NCBI RefSeq assembly: GCF_001618425.1
Contig: NZ_BDCU01000016.1
Span: forward strand, 1-64,000
Direction: 5' to 3'
Length of the DNA: 64,000 nt
DNA from: Nocardia fusca NBRC 14340
Lineage (GTDB): Bacteria; Actinomycetota; Actinomycetes; Mycobacteriales; Mycobacteriaceae
The translations under genes were made by a program, and so were the position numbers. The notes under the pieces were generated by a model. It ran no database searches, had not been told where the DNA came from, and saw nothing but the letters and a program-made list of their open reading frames with translations. This document shows, one piece after another, positions 16,906-24,052 of this stretch. Position 1 is the stretch's first letter, and each line of letters begins with the position of its first letter.

Positions 16906-17220
16906 ATGACCGAAGTACTGCCACTGGCCTACGGGTACCTGCGCGACGATCTACTCAGCGAACGCGGCTCGGCGGAAGGCATGCTCCAAGCTGCTGCGAA
17001 CGCGCTCGGCTACGAGCTGGGCACAGTGTTCCACGAACCGCGGCCGTGGCGCGAGGGGCTTCCCCCCGCGTTCGTCGATCTGCTCCTGGAATGCCGGCGG
17101 GCTGCCGCGAACGCGGTGATCACACCGCACGGCCATCTGTCCGAGACGGTATCCCGACCCGTCCTGCGGACGGCCCTGGAAGCGCATGGCGAATTGGTCG
17201 TGCACGAGGTCGGTTCCTGA
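16906..17220 (+). CDS. Small resolvase-fold protein, probably non-catalytic
   Basis: This 104-residue protein starts at the ATG at 16906. It opens with LAYGYLR, the first strand of serine recombinase N-terminal domains, and continues with an LLSERGSAEGMLQAAANALG helix, a GTVFHE strand and a DLLLECRRAAANAVITP segment, matching the resolvase fold. The nucleophilic Ser that should follow YGYLR is absent (the next residues are DD) and there is no DNA-binding C-terminal domain. It is therefore not a recombinase. Similar short proteins are found in actinomycetes near regulatory genes. It ends 15 bases before the P450 start, so it may be translated from the same mRNA and have a regulatory role. Confidence 0.6.
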   Translation: MTEVLPLAYGYLRDDLLSERGSAEGMLQAAANALGYELGTVFHEPRPWREGLPPAFVDLLLECRRAAANAVITPHGHLSETVSRPVLRTALEAHGELVVHEVGS

Positions 17221-17235
17221 TGCCGGGCGCCTGCA

Positions 17236-18627
17236 ATGGCTGAGTCACCGGTCCCACCGGCTTCGGGTGCGGTCTGGCCGGTCGGGCATGCTGTGACATT
17301 GCTGAGAGATCCGCTGGCATTTTTGTCGTCCCTGGCGAATGACGGCAGTGAGCTCGTGAAGATACGGATCGGCCCCGGGGCCGCTGTCGTGGTGTGCGAC
17401 CCGGACCTCACCGATCGAGTCCTTCGTGATGATCGCACTTTCGACAAGGGCGGCCCGCTGTTCGACACAGCGCGGAAGGTGGTGGGTGACAACGTGATCA
17501 CCTGTCCGCACCGTATGCATCGTCGGCAGCGATCGTTGATCCAGCCGACGTTCGCCCGCGCACGACTCGCGAATTACGGCCGAGCGATGACGGCCGAGGC
17601 CGATGCCATGACCGCCGCCTGGAACGACGGTGAGGTCGTGGATATGCTGGCCGAGACATTGCGCCTGGCCACACAAACTGTGATGGCGACCATGTTCTCC
17701 GGCGCACTGGCACCGCACGTCCGCGATCGAGCGTTGGCCGATGTCACGGTGGTTGTCACCGGGTTGTACCGGCAGATGCTGGCGCCGCCGCTGGTGAATC
17801 GGTTACCCACGCCCGGCAATCGCCGGTATGGGCGAGCGCACGCACGCCTTCGCGAGTTGATGGCGCACATTGTCGCTGAGCGGCGGATCGACGGCACCGA
17901 CCACGGGGACCTGGTTTCGGCCATGCTCTCGGCCCGACTCCCCGCCGAAACAGCCGCGCCCATCGACAGCGGCGGCGGCATGACCGACAGCCAGATCTGC
18001 GATCAGCTCCTGGCTTTCTTCATCGCCGGGTCGGAGACCACCGCGAGCGCGCTCGCTTGGGCGTTGCATCTGCTCGTGGCCCATCCCGAGATAGAGGAAC
18101 GGCTGCATCAGGAGACGGCCCGAGTCCTCGCCGGCGCTCCCGCCCGCTGCCGGGACCTGCCCGACCTGCCGCTGACGGGGCACATCATCACCGAAGCACT
18201 GCGGCTCTATCCACCCGGCTGGCTGTTCACCAGAACAGTCACCACCGATACTCGACTGGGCGGCTACGACCTGCCCGCCGGAACCTCTGTGGTGTACAGC
18301 CCCTATATCCTGCATCGTCGCAACGATCTCTATCGGAACCCGAATCGCTTCGATCCCGACCGATGGGACACCCCGCAACCGCCGATTCGGCGGAAGGAGT
18401 TCGTGGCATTCGGCGCCGGCCCGCGGCGCTGCCCGGGCGAGGCCTTCGCTCTCACCGAACTGTCACTGGCGCTGGCCACGATCGCCGGCCGGTGGCGGAT
18501 TCGCCATCGAGTCGGCACCCGCGCCCGTCCTGCGGTGGCGATGGCACTGCACCCCCGCGACCTGCGCATCCGCGTCCATTCCGCCAGGTGTGGCGGTGCT
18601 CTACCGTCGGCGGGAGGCCACCGATGA
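17236..18627 (+). CDS. Cytochrome P450 (terpene hydroxylase type)
   Basis: A 463-residue cytochrome P450. The oxygen-binding I-helix motif AGSETT is at 264-269, the ExxR motif at Glu320-Arg323 and the heme-thiolate loop FGAGPRRCPGE has Cys399 as the axial ligand. The sequence layout resembles actinobacterial terpene oxygenases such as pentalenene oxygenase more than the short soluble CYP105 type. It would hydroxylate or oxidise a substrate in the cytoplasm with electrons from ferredoxin partners not encoded nearby. Its stop overlaps the start of the terpene synthase (ATGA at 18624-18627), so translation is coupled and the terpene made by the next gene is the likely substrate. Confidence 0.92.
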   Translation: MAESPVPPASGAVWPVGHAVTLLRDPLAFLSSLANDGSELVKIRIGPGAAVVVCDPDLTDRVLRDDRTFDKGGPLFDTARKVVGDNVITCPHRMHRRQRSLIQPTFARARLANYGRAMTAEADAMTAAWNDGEVVDMLAETLRLATQTVMATMFSGALAPHVRDRALADVTVVVTGLYRQMLAPPLVNRLPTPGNRRYGRAHARLRELMAHIVAERRIDGTDHGDLVSAMLSARLPAETAAPIDSGGGMTDSQICDQLLAFFIAGSETTASALAWALHLLVAHPEIEERLHQETARVLAGAPARCRDLPDLPLTGHIITEALRLYPPGWLFTRTVTTDTRLGGYDLPAGTSVVYSPYILHRRNDLYRNPNRFDPDRWDTPQPPIRRKEFVAFGAGPRRCPGEAFALTELSLALATIAGRWRIRHRVGTRARPAVAMALHPRDLRIRVHSARCGGALPSAGGHR

Positions 18628-19664
18628 CGGTTTTCGAACAGCCTGCTCTGCCGGGGATCTTCTGCCCTATCGAATCCGACATTCATCCTGCGGTCGAGAC
18701 GATCGAAAACCGGTCGATCGAGTGGTTGAGGGCCGGCAAGTTCCTCGAGGATCGCCACCAGGGGCGCGCCCTGATCGCGACCAAGTCGGCCGAGTTCATG
18801 GCGAGAATGGCACCTCACGGCTGTGCCGATCGACTGCAGATCGCTTCCGATTGGGCCTATTGGGGATTCGCATTCGACGATCGCTTCGACCGTGGCCCGC
18901 TGTCGAAGGATCTCGGTGGGTTCGTGTCCTATGCCACCAGGATCGTACGCGTGCTGGAGGCGCCGGGATCGGCGTTGCTGGAGCCCGATCCGCTGGTGAG
19001 CGGCCTCCTCGATATCTCGGCACGATTCGCCGAATGTGTGACGCCGGTTCAGCACCGTCGATGGGTTCAGGCCCACCGTGCCTGGTTGTTCGGGGTCTGC
19101 GCCGAGATGAGTGCGACGACGACGCCGAGCGTGGACGAGTACCTCGCCATCCGGATCAACAACGCCGCGGGCGAGATCGTCACCGTCATCACCGAACTGG
19201 TGAACGAATACGAACCTCCGGCGGCGGAGTTGGAGCTGCCTCGGGTCCGGGCACTCACCGAGATGGCACGGGTGCTCGCGGCCCTGGACAACGACTTGCA
19301 CTCCCATCCCAAGACAGTGGCGTTGAACGAGACCAACCAACACAATCTGCTGACGGTGATCGCAGCGCGCCATGCCTGTGGGCCGGACGAGGCCATCGCA
19401 CGAGCGGTGTGGTTGCGTGACCGGATCATGTGCCGGTTTCTCGTCGCGGGCGCACAGACGAGCGGGCTGAGCACCGACACCCGTCGCTATCTCCAGGGCC
19501 TGCGCCATGTGGTCCGCGGCAATCTCGATTGGGCGCTCGACGTCGAACGTTACAGAGTCGACGGTCGATCCGTGGCCGACTGTTTCACCATCAACGACTC
19601 CCCTACCGATTCCTCACCCGATCCCCCGGGGATTTCGTCGATCAACTGGTGGTGGCAGGTATGA
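18624..19664 (+). CDS. Class I terpene synthase with altered NSE motif
   Basis: A 346-residue class I terpene cyclase, the usual bacterial size. The Asp-rich motif is DDRFD (Asp85, Asp86, Asp89). The second metal-binding motif reads NDLHSHPKT: Asn223 and Ser227 are present, but the position normally held by Glu is Thr231. The RY pair near the C-terminus is Arg309-Tyr310. It would ionise a prenyl diphosphate, probably farnesyl or geranylgeranyl diphosphate, and cyclise it. The start ATG at 18624 has GGGAGG ten bases upstream and overlaps the P450 stop. The missing Glu could weaken Mg binding or indicate a divergent clade; the product cannot be predicted. Confidence 0.9.
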   Translation: MTVFEQPALPGIFCPIESDIHPAVETIENRSIEWLRAGKFLEDRHQGRALIATKSAEFMARMAPHGCADRLQIASDWAYWGFAFDDRFDRGPLSKDLGGFVSYATRIVRVLEAPGSALLEPDPLVSGLLDISARFAECVTPVQHRRWVQAHRAWLFGVCAEMSATTTPSVDEYLAIRINNAAGEIVTVITELVNEYEPPAAELELPRVRALTEMARVLAALDNDLHSHPKTVALNETNQHNLLTVIAARHACGPDEAIARAVWLRDRIMCRFLVAGAQTSGLSTDTRRYLQGLRHVVRGNLDWALDVERYRVDGRSVADCFTINDSPTDSSPDPPGISSINWWWQV

Positions 19665-19766
19665 CGCGCGACCGGCCGGACAACGGCTCGCGGCAGGTGG
19701 TCCGGTACCGGCGACCACCGCGTTCTTTCGGCTATGTCCGGGACCTTGCTCCGCTAGGCTACCCGT

Positions 19767-22334
19767 GTGTCGGCAGGAGGAAGGTCTGTCAGCGGATTTC
19801 CGCCCGCGGCTGCCAGCGATTTCGTGGGCCGCGATCGGGAGCTGGAAAAAATCGGGATGGCGTTGCTGGGCAGTACTCGCCTGGTGACATTGATCGGTGC
19901 GGGTGGCATCGGAAAGACCCGATTGGCGACCGAGGCCGCACAGCGCTTCCAACGGGCACGGCGCGTCCCGGTGCACTGGGTGCGGCTGGCGGTACTGCCG
20001 CGGGGCGCGGAGGCGACAGCGGTGGAGGAACAGGTCGCGGGCTCGGTGATCGAGGCCGATTTCTCCGGGAGATCGGCATGGGACGCGGTACTGGGCACGC
20101 TGCGCCGCCGCGACGCGGCCGGGCGTGATGCGCAGACGATCCTGGTCATGGACAACTGTGAACATGTGCTCGACGGTGCGGGCGCAGTGATCGCCGGCCT
20201 ACTCGACGCGGCACCCGGGCTCACCGTACTGGCCACCAGCCGCGAGGCGATCGGGTGGGTCGACGAACAGCTGGTGCCGGTGCCCGCGCTTTCGCATGAG
20301 CAGGCGCTGGCCCTGTTCCGTGCCCGCGCCGACCTCGTCGGGCATACCCTCGCCGATGAGGAAAGCGACCTGGCCGCCGCGATCTGCCGGCGTGTACACA
20401 ATCACCCGCTCTATATCCGGCTGGCGGCCGCACGACTGTCGCGTCAGCCGCTGCCGATGATCCTGCGTGATCTCAGCGGTGAGGCGGGCGACCGGCGATT
20501 GCAGTGGCAGAACGGACCCAGAGTCGGAGCGGACGTCCGGCACCGGGGCATCCGCGATGTCATCGCGTGGTCCTACGATCTCTGCCGGGACAAAGAAAAG
20601 CTGTTGTTCGATCGCCTGTCGGTGTTCGCGGCCGGGTACGACATCGGCACCGACAGCGCCGACGCGGCCGGACAGGACGTCGGCGCCGAACTGGAAGCCA
20701 TCGAAGCCGTCTGCGCCGACGACGACACCGGCCGCGCGGACGGATTGGTCCGTGCCGAGATCGAAGACCTGCTGCTGCGGTTGGTGGATCAGTCCCTGGT
20801 GTCGATCCACCTGACCGAGACCACGGTGCGTTTTTCGATGGCCGAAACCATTCGGCTCTTCGCCCAGCAACGCCTGCAAGACCACGGTGCGGAGGCCGAC
20901 CGGCTGGCGCGCAGGCACCGCCGCTACTACCGCGACAAGGTGGCTGCGGCCCGAGCCGGCTGGTTCGGGCCCGACGAGCAGGCGCTGCTCGAGTGGGCCC
21001 GGGTGGCCTGGGACAATCTGCAGTTGGCCCTGGAGAGCAGTATCGCCACGCCGGGCGAGGCGGCGGTCGGACTCGAGATCGCCGCCGGGATCATCGCCTT
21101 ACGCATTCCGTTCTTCACCGGCTCGCTGCGGGAACCACGCCGGTGGGCCGAGCGCGCACTCGCGGCAACCCGGGACCTCGACCCCGAGCCGGTGCCGCTG
21201 CAGGTCGTGGCGATGTCACTGATCGCCTGGATCAGCATGTGCCAGGGGGTGCACCGCGAGGCCGAACGGATGCTCGACGAATGCGTCGCCCGCTGCGTGC
21301 CCGGCGCCGCGGACCGAGCGCGCTGGCGCGCGGAACCCGAGGTGGATCTCGGGCTCCCCGCCGCGGTCGAATTCGCCCGAGGCGCCGAGCTGATGCTGAT
21401 CCGCCGCGATACGCGGGCGATCACCGTGCTGGCCCGGTCGCGGGCGCGTTTCACCGCCGAGGGAGACGAGGGCGGTGCCGCGATGAGCGAACTGTTCGAA
21501 GCGCTGGCCGCCGCATTCTTCGGCACCGCCGAACAAGCGCTGGAAACCTGCCGCGCCCACCTCCGCAACGCCGAGAGCTCCGGTGCCCGGTGGGCGATCT
21601 GCTGGGCGAGGCTGGCATGGGCGATCGCGGCGAGTAAACACGGCGACGCGGGCGAGGCGCTCGCCGTGGGGCGCGCGACATTGTCCGATCAGCTCGCGAT
21701 GCGCGACCGGTGGGGCGCGGTGTGGGCCGTGCACATCCAGGCGTGGACGCTGGCCCGCCTGGTCGTCGCCGCCGGCGATGAGCCCTCCGCGGCCGTGACG
21801 GCCCGGGCACGCGATATCGCCCGCCTGCTCGGCGGCGGGGCCACGCTCCGCGAAGGGCTCGGCGTGGATATCGCCCACCTCGGCCCGTTCGCCACCGAAA
21901 CCGAATTCGCCGCGGACACCGCCCGGACAATACTGAACGACGACGCCTTCGCGGAGGCGGAGCGGGAAGGTGCGCTGTTGCGGCCGGAATTCGGCGAAGT
22001 GGCGCAGCTGGCACTGGGCAACCTGTCCATGGACCGTTTGCCCGTCGAACATCCGGTCCGGCGCAGCCGCCCCTCACCGTGGCAGCAACTGTCGACGGCC
22101 GAGCAGGAGGTCGCCGTACTCGCCGCGGCGGGATGGACCAATACGGCCATCGCGGTCCGGCGTGGCAGCTCCTCCAAGACTGTCGACGCGCAAATGGCCG
22201 CCGTACTCCACAAATTGATGATCGGCTCCCGAGCAGCTATCCGCTCCCTCGTCCCGGCCGATCGACAGGAGCAGGTGAACGAGGAAGCCGCACGCAGGCC
22301 ACAGCGCGGCCGCCCGAATCCTCGTCTTCGCTGA
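19767..22334 (+). CDS. Large ATPase-type LuxR family regulator
   Basis: This 855-residue signal-transduction ATPase regulator has an NB-ARC/STAND-type nucleotide-binding domain near residues 20-300, with Walker A GAGGIGKT and Walker B ILVMDNCEH followed by TSRE. A winged-helix region and a long helical, TPR-like part occupy about 300-770. A LuxR-type helix-turn-helix closes it (LSTAEQEVAVLAAAGWTNTA; SKTVDAQMAAVLHKL), although the canonical EIA of the recognition region is altered to TAI. Such proteins activate pathway genes when a ligand is sensed. The GTG start at 19767 lacks a ribosome binding site, but TAGGCT lies seven bases upstream, suggesting a leaderless mRNA. It lies directly after the terpene synthase and probably controls the locus. 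Confidence 0.88.
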   Translation: MSAGGRSVSGFPPAAASDFVGRDRELEKIGMALLGSTRLVTLIGAGGIGKTRLATEAAQRFQRARRVPVHWVRLAVLPRGAEATAVEEQVAGSVIEADFSGRSAWDAVLGTLRRRDAAGRDAQTILVMDNCEHVLDGAGAVIAGLLDAAPGLTVLATSREAIGWVDEQLVPVPALSHEQALALFRARADLVGHTLADEESDLAAAICRRVHNHPLYIRLAAARLSRQPLPMILRDLSGEAGDRRLQWQNGPRVGADVRHRGIRDVIAWSYDLCRDKEKLLFDRLSVFAAGYDIGTDSADAAGQDVGAELEAIEAVCADDDTGRADGLVRAEIEDLLLRLVDQSLVSIHLTETTVRFSMAETIRLFAQQRLQDHGAEADRLARRHRRYYRDKVAAARAGWFGPDEQALLEWARVAWDNLQLALESSIATPGEAAVGLEIAAGIIALRIPFFTGSLREPRRWAERALAATRDLDPEPVPLQVVAMSLIAWISMCQGVHREAERMLDECVARCVPGAADRARWRAEPEVDLGLPAAVEFARGAELMLIRRDTRAITVLARSRARFTAEGDEGGAAMSELFEALAAAFFGTAEQALETCRAHLRNAESSGARWAICWARLAWAIAASKHGDAGEALAVGRATLSDQLAMRDRWGAVWAVHIQAWTLARLVVAAGDEPSAAVTARARDIARLLGGGATLREGLGVDIAHLGPFATETEFAADTARTILNDDAFAEAEREGALLRPEFGEVAQLALGNLSMDRLPVEHPVRRSRPSPWQQLSTAEQEVAVLAAAGWTNTAIAVRRGSSSKTVDAQMAAVLHKLMIGSRAAIRSLVPADRQEQVNEEAARRPQRGRPNPRLR

Positions 22335-22546
22335 CCGGAGGTGGAAGGCCGCTCTGTCAGGCGGGATTGCGCCCGGGCGCCGAGTGTCGTGAATATGCTC
22401 CGATTCCGTCGCAAGCCGCGCCGCCCCCGACCGGTTCGGTCGCATATGCCTTGCGCGGACGATGATTTCGCCTTCCTACTACCGGTTCGTTGGTAACATG
22501 CGTGCGGCGAACCGGCCACTACGTCGGCGGAAGACAAGGGGCGTTG

Positions 22547-23152
22547 ATGGAAGTGGAGGACGTCCACCATGCGTACGGCAGGCGGTCGGTGTTGCGCGGT
22601 ATCGACATCGTGTTGCCCGCCGGGGCGCTGGTAGGAATCGTCGGCGAGAACGGCGTCGGCAAGTCGACGTTGTTGAAGGTGCTCTCCGGAGAGTTGCGAC
22701 CGGACCGCGGGGTGGTCCGGCACCGTGGACGGTTCGGTTACTGCCCCCAACAGGTGGTTCTGAACGATGCGTTCACAGTTCGCCAGCACCTGGAATTCTT
22801 CGCCGCGGCCTACGCCGTCCCGGACCTGCGGCGGGCCGAGCGAACCATGGAAATCCTGCGCTTCTCCGAGTATGCCGGTGAGCGAGTCGCCACGCTGAGC
22901 GGCGGCACCCGGCAGAAGCTCAACCTCACGCTCGCGGTGATGCACGATCCGCAGGTCCTGTTACTCGACGAGCCGTATCAGGGTTTCGACTGGGAAACGT
23001 ATCTGCGTTTCTGGGATCTGGTCGCGGAATTCCGTGACACCGGCCGATCGGTGCTGGTCGTCTCGCATCTGGCACACGACACCGACAGGCTGGATCAAGT
23101 GTGGCGGTTGCACGAGGGCGTTCTCCGGAGCAGACAGGAGACAGCCGGATGA
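22547..23152 (+). CDS. ABC transporter ATP-binding protein
   Basis: A 201-residue ABC ATPase with Walker A GENGVGKST, signature LSGGTRQKL, Walker B VLLLDEPYQG and a switch His in VVSHLAHDTD. It is short and resembles the ATPases of two-component drug or metabolite exporters. The ATG at 22547 precedes the family's MEVEDVHHAYG start; the open frame extends 19 codons upstream without homology. Its stop overlaps the permease start (ATGA at 23149-23152). Placed between the terpene regulator and the prenyltransferase-cyclase gene, it probably energises export of the terpene product or provides self-resistance. Confidence 0.9.
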   Translation: MEVEDVHHAYGRRSVLRGIDIVLPAGALVGIVGENGVGKSTLLKVLSGELRPDRGVVRHRGRFGYCPQQVVLNDAFTVRQHLEFFAAAYAVPDLRRAERTMEILRFSEYAGERVATLSGGTRQKLNLTLAVMHDPQVLLLDEPYQGFDWETYLRFWDLVAEFRDTGRSVLVVSHLAHDTDRLDQVWRLHEGVLRSRQETAG

Positions 23153-23982
23153 GCGACGGTGTGCGACTTTTCCTGATCGCTACGCGCTACGGCCTCGTCG
23201 AGCACGCGCGTAACCGGTTCGCCATGGTGTTGGTGGCCGTCTTCGTTCCCGTTCTGATCACTCTGGTGCATCTGGCCGTCACGGATATCGAGGTCCCGTT
23301 CCGGCTTCGGGACACCGGTCTCGTGCTGCGCGCCGATGGGAATGAGCTCGCCCAGATCAGCGGCGCCCTCACCGCGGTCTCGCTGATCATCGGCTTCATG
23401 ATGTTCGCGGCGACTTTCAGCAGCGGAGCTTTCGACCGGCGTCTGTCGATGGCCGGATTTCCCCGGGTGGCACTGGCTCTCGCGAAAATCGCCTGCCTGG
23501 TGGTGGCCTCGTTGGTGGTCTGCGCCTACGCCACCGCTGTCATCTGCTACTACTGGTCGCCGCAACGGCCGGTCCAACTCGCTGCGGCGCTGTTCTGCGC
23601 GGCGATGACCTACGGGGCGCTCGGTGTCGCCCTCGGCGCACTGCTGCGCCGCGAAGTGGAGGGCATGTTCGCCATAGCGATGATCAGCTGTTTCGACATG
23701 GCTGTGCAGAACCCCATCGCCAGCAGCGGCGCGGACAGCGAATTCGTACGCTTGCTGCCTTCCTACGGTGCGATGCAGGCCTCGACCGCCGCCGGTTTCG
23801 CCGACACCACGCCCCTCGCGGGTTTCGCCGTGCAACTGGTCTGGTTCACCGCGAGCGCCCTCGCCGGACTGGTCGCTTTCCATCTGCGCACCCGCTCGTC
23901 CCTCGGACCCACGAGGTGGATTCACGTATCCGGATTCCGTCTCGTCGGGCCGGCGAGGTCCGGTCGGCCGGCGAAACACTGA
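23149..23982 (+). CDS. ABC transporter permease
   Basis: A 277-residue ABC-2-like membrane protein starting at the ATG at 23149, coupled to the ATPase. Hydrophobic segments are at about residues 25-45, 80-100, 112-135, 140-165, 175-195 and 225-250 (for example FAMVLVAVFVPVLITLVHLA; LAKIACLVVASLVVCAYATA; AVQLVWFTASALAGLVAF as adjacent hydrophobic runs). This gives six helices, typical of export-type half transporters. With the preceding ATPase it forms one exporter. A strong hairpin follows the stop. Confidence 0.85.
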   Translation: MSDGVRLFLIATRYGLVEHARNRFAMVLVAVFVPVLITLVHLAVTDIEVPFRLRDTGLVLRADGNELAQISGALTAVSLIIGFMMFAATFSSGAFDRRLSMAGFPRVALALAKIACLVVASLVVCAYATAVICYYWSPQRPVQLAAALFCAAMTYGALGVALGALLRREVEGMFAIAMISCFDMAVQNPIASSGADSEFVRLLPSYGAMQASTAAGFADTTPLAGFAVQLVWFTASALAGLVAFHLRTRSSLGPTRWIHVSGFRLVGPARSGRPAKH

Positions 23983-23985
23983 GTC

Positions 23986-24023
23986 CTGTCCCGGACTGTC
24001 CAGTGGTGGACAGCCCGGGACAG
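23986..24023. terminator. Bidirectional hairpin terminator
   Basis: CTGTCCCGG-A-CTGTCCA (23986-24002) pairs with TGGACAG-C-CCGGGACAG (24007-24023): 16 of 17 positions pair around a four-base loop. It lies between the convergent stops of the permease (23982) and the fusion enzyme (24053) and could end transcription from both sides. Confidence 0.75.
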
Positions 24024-24052
24024 ACGCGCTCTTGCTGTGCCGGCTGCGGGAA

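Noticed and set aside
16906..17220. Mobile element remnant at the resolvase-like gene
   Set aside because: No transposase, terminal repeats or recombinase DNA-binding domain nearby; the gene fits the terpene locus layout.
16512..17243. 243-residue plus-strand frame ahead of the P450
   Set aside because: Arg/Ser-rich with no domain. The overlapping frame at 16906 has resolvase-fold similarity and sensible spacing to the P450.
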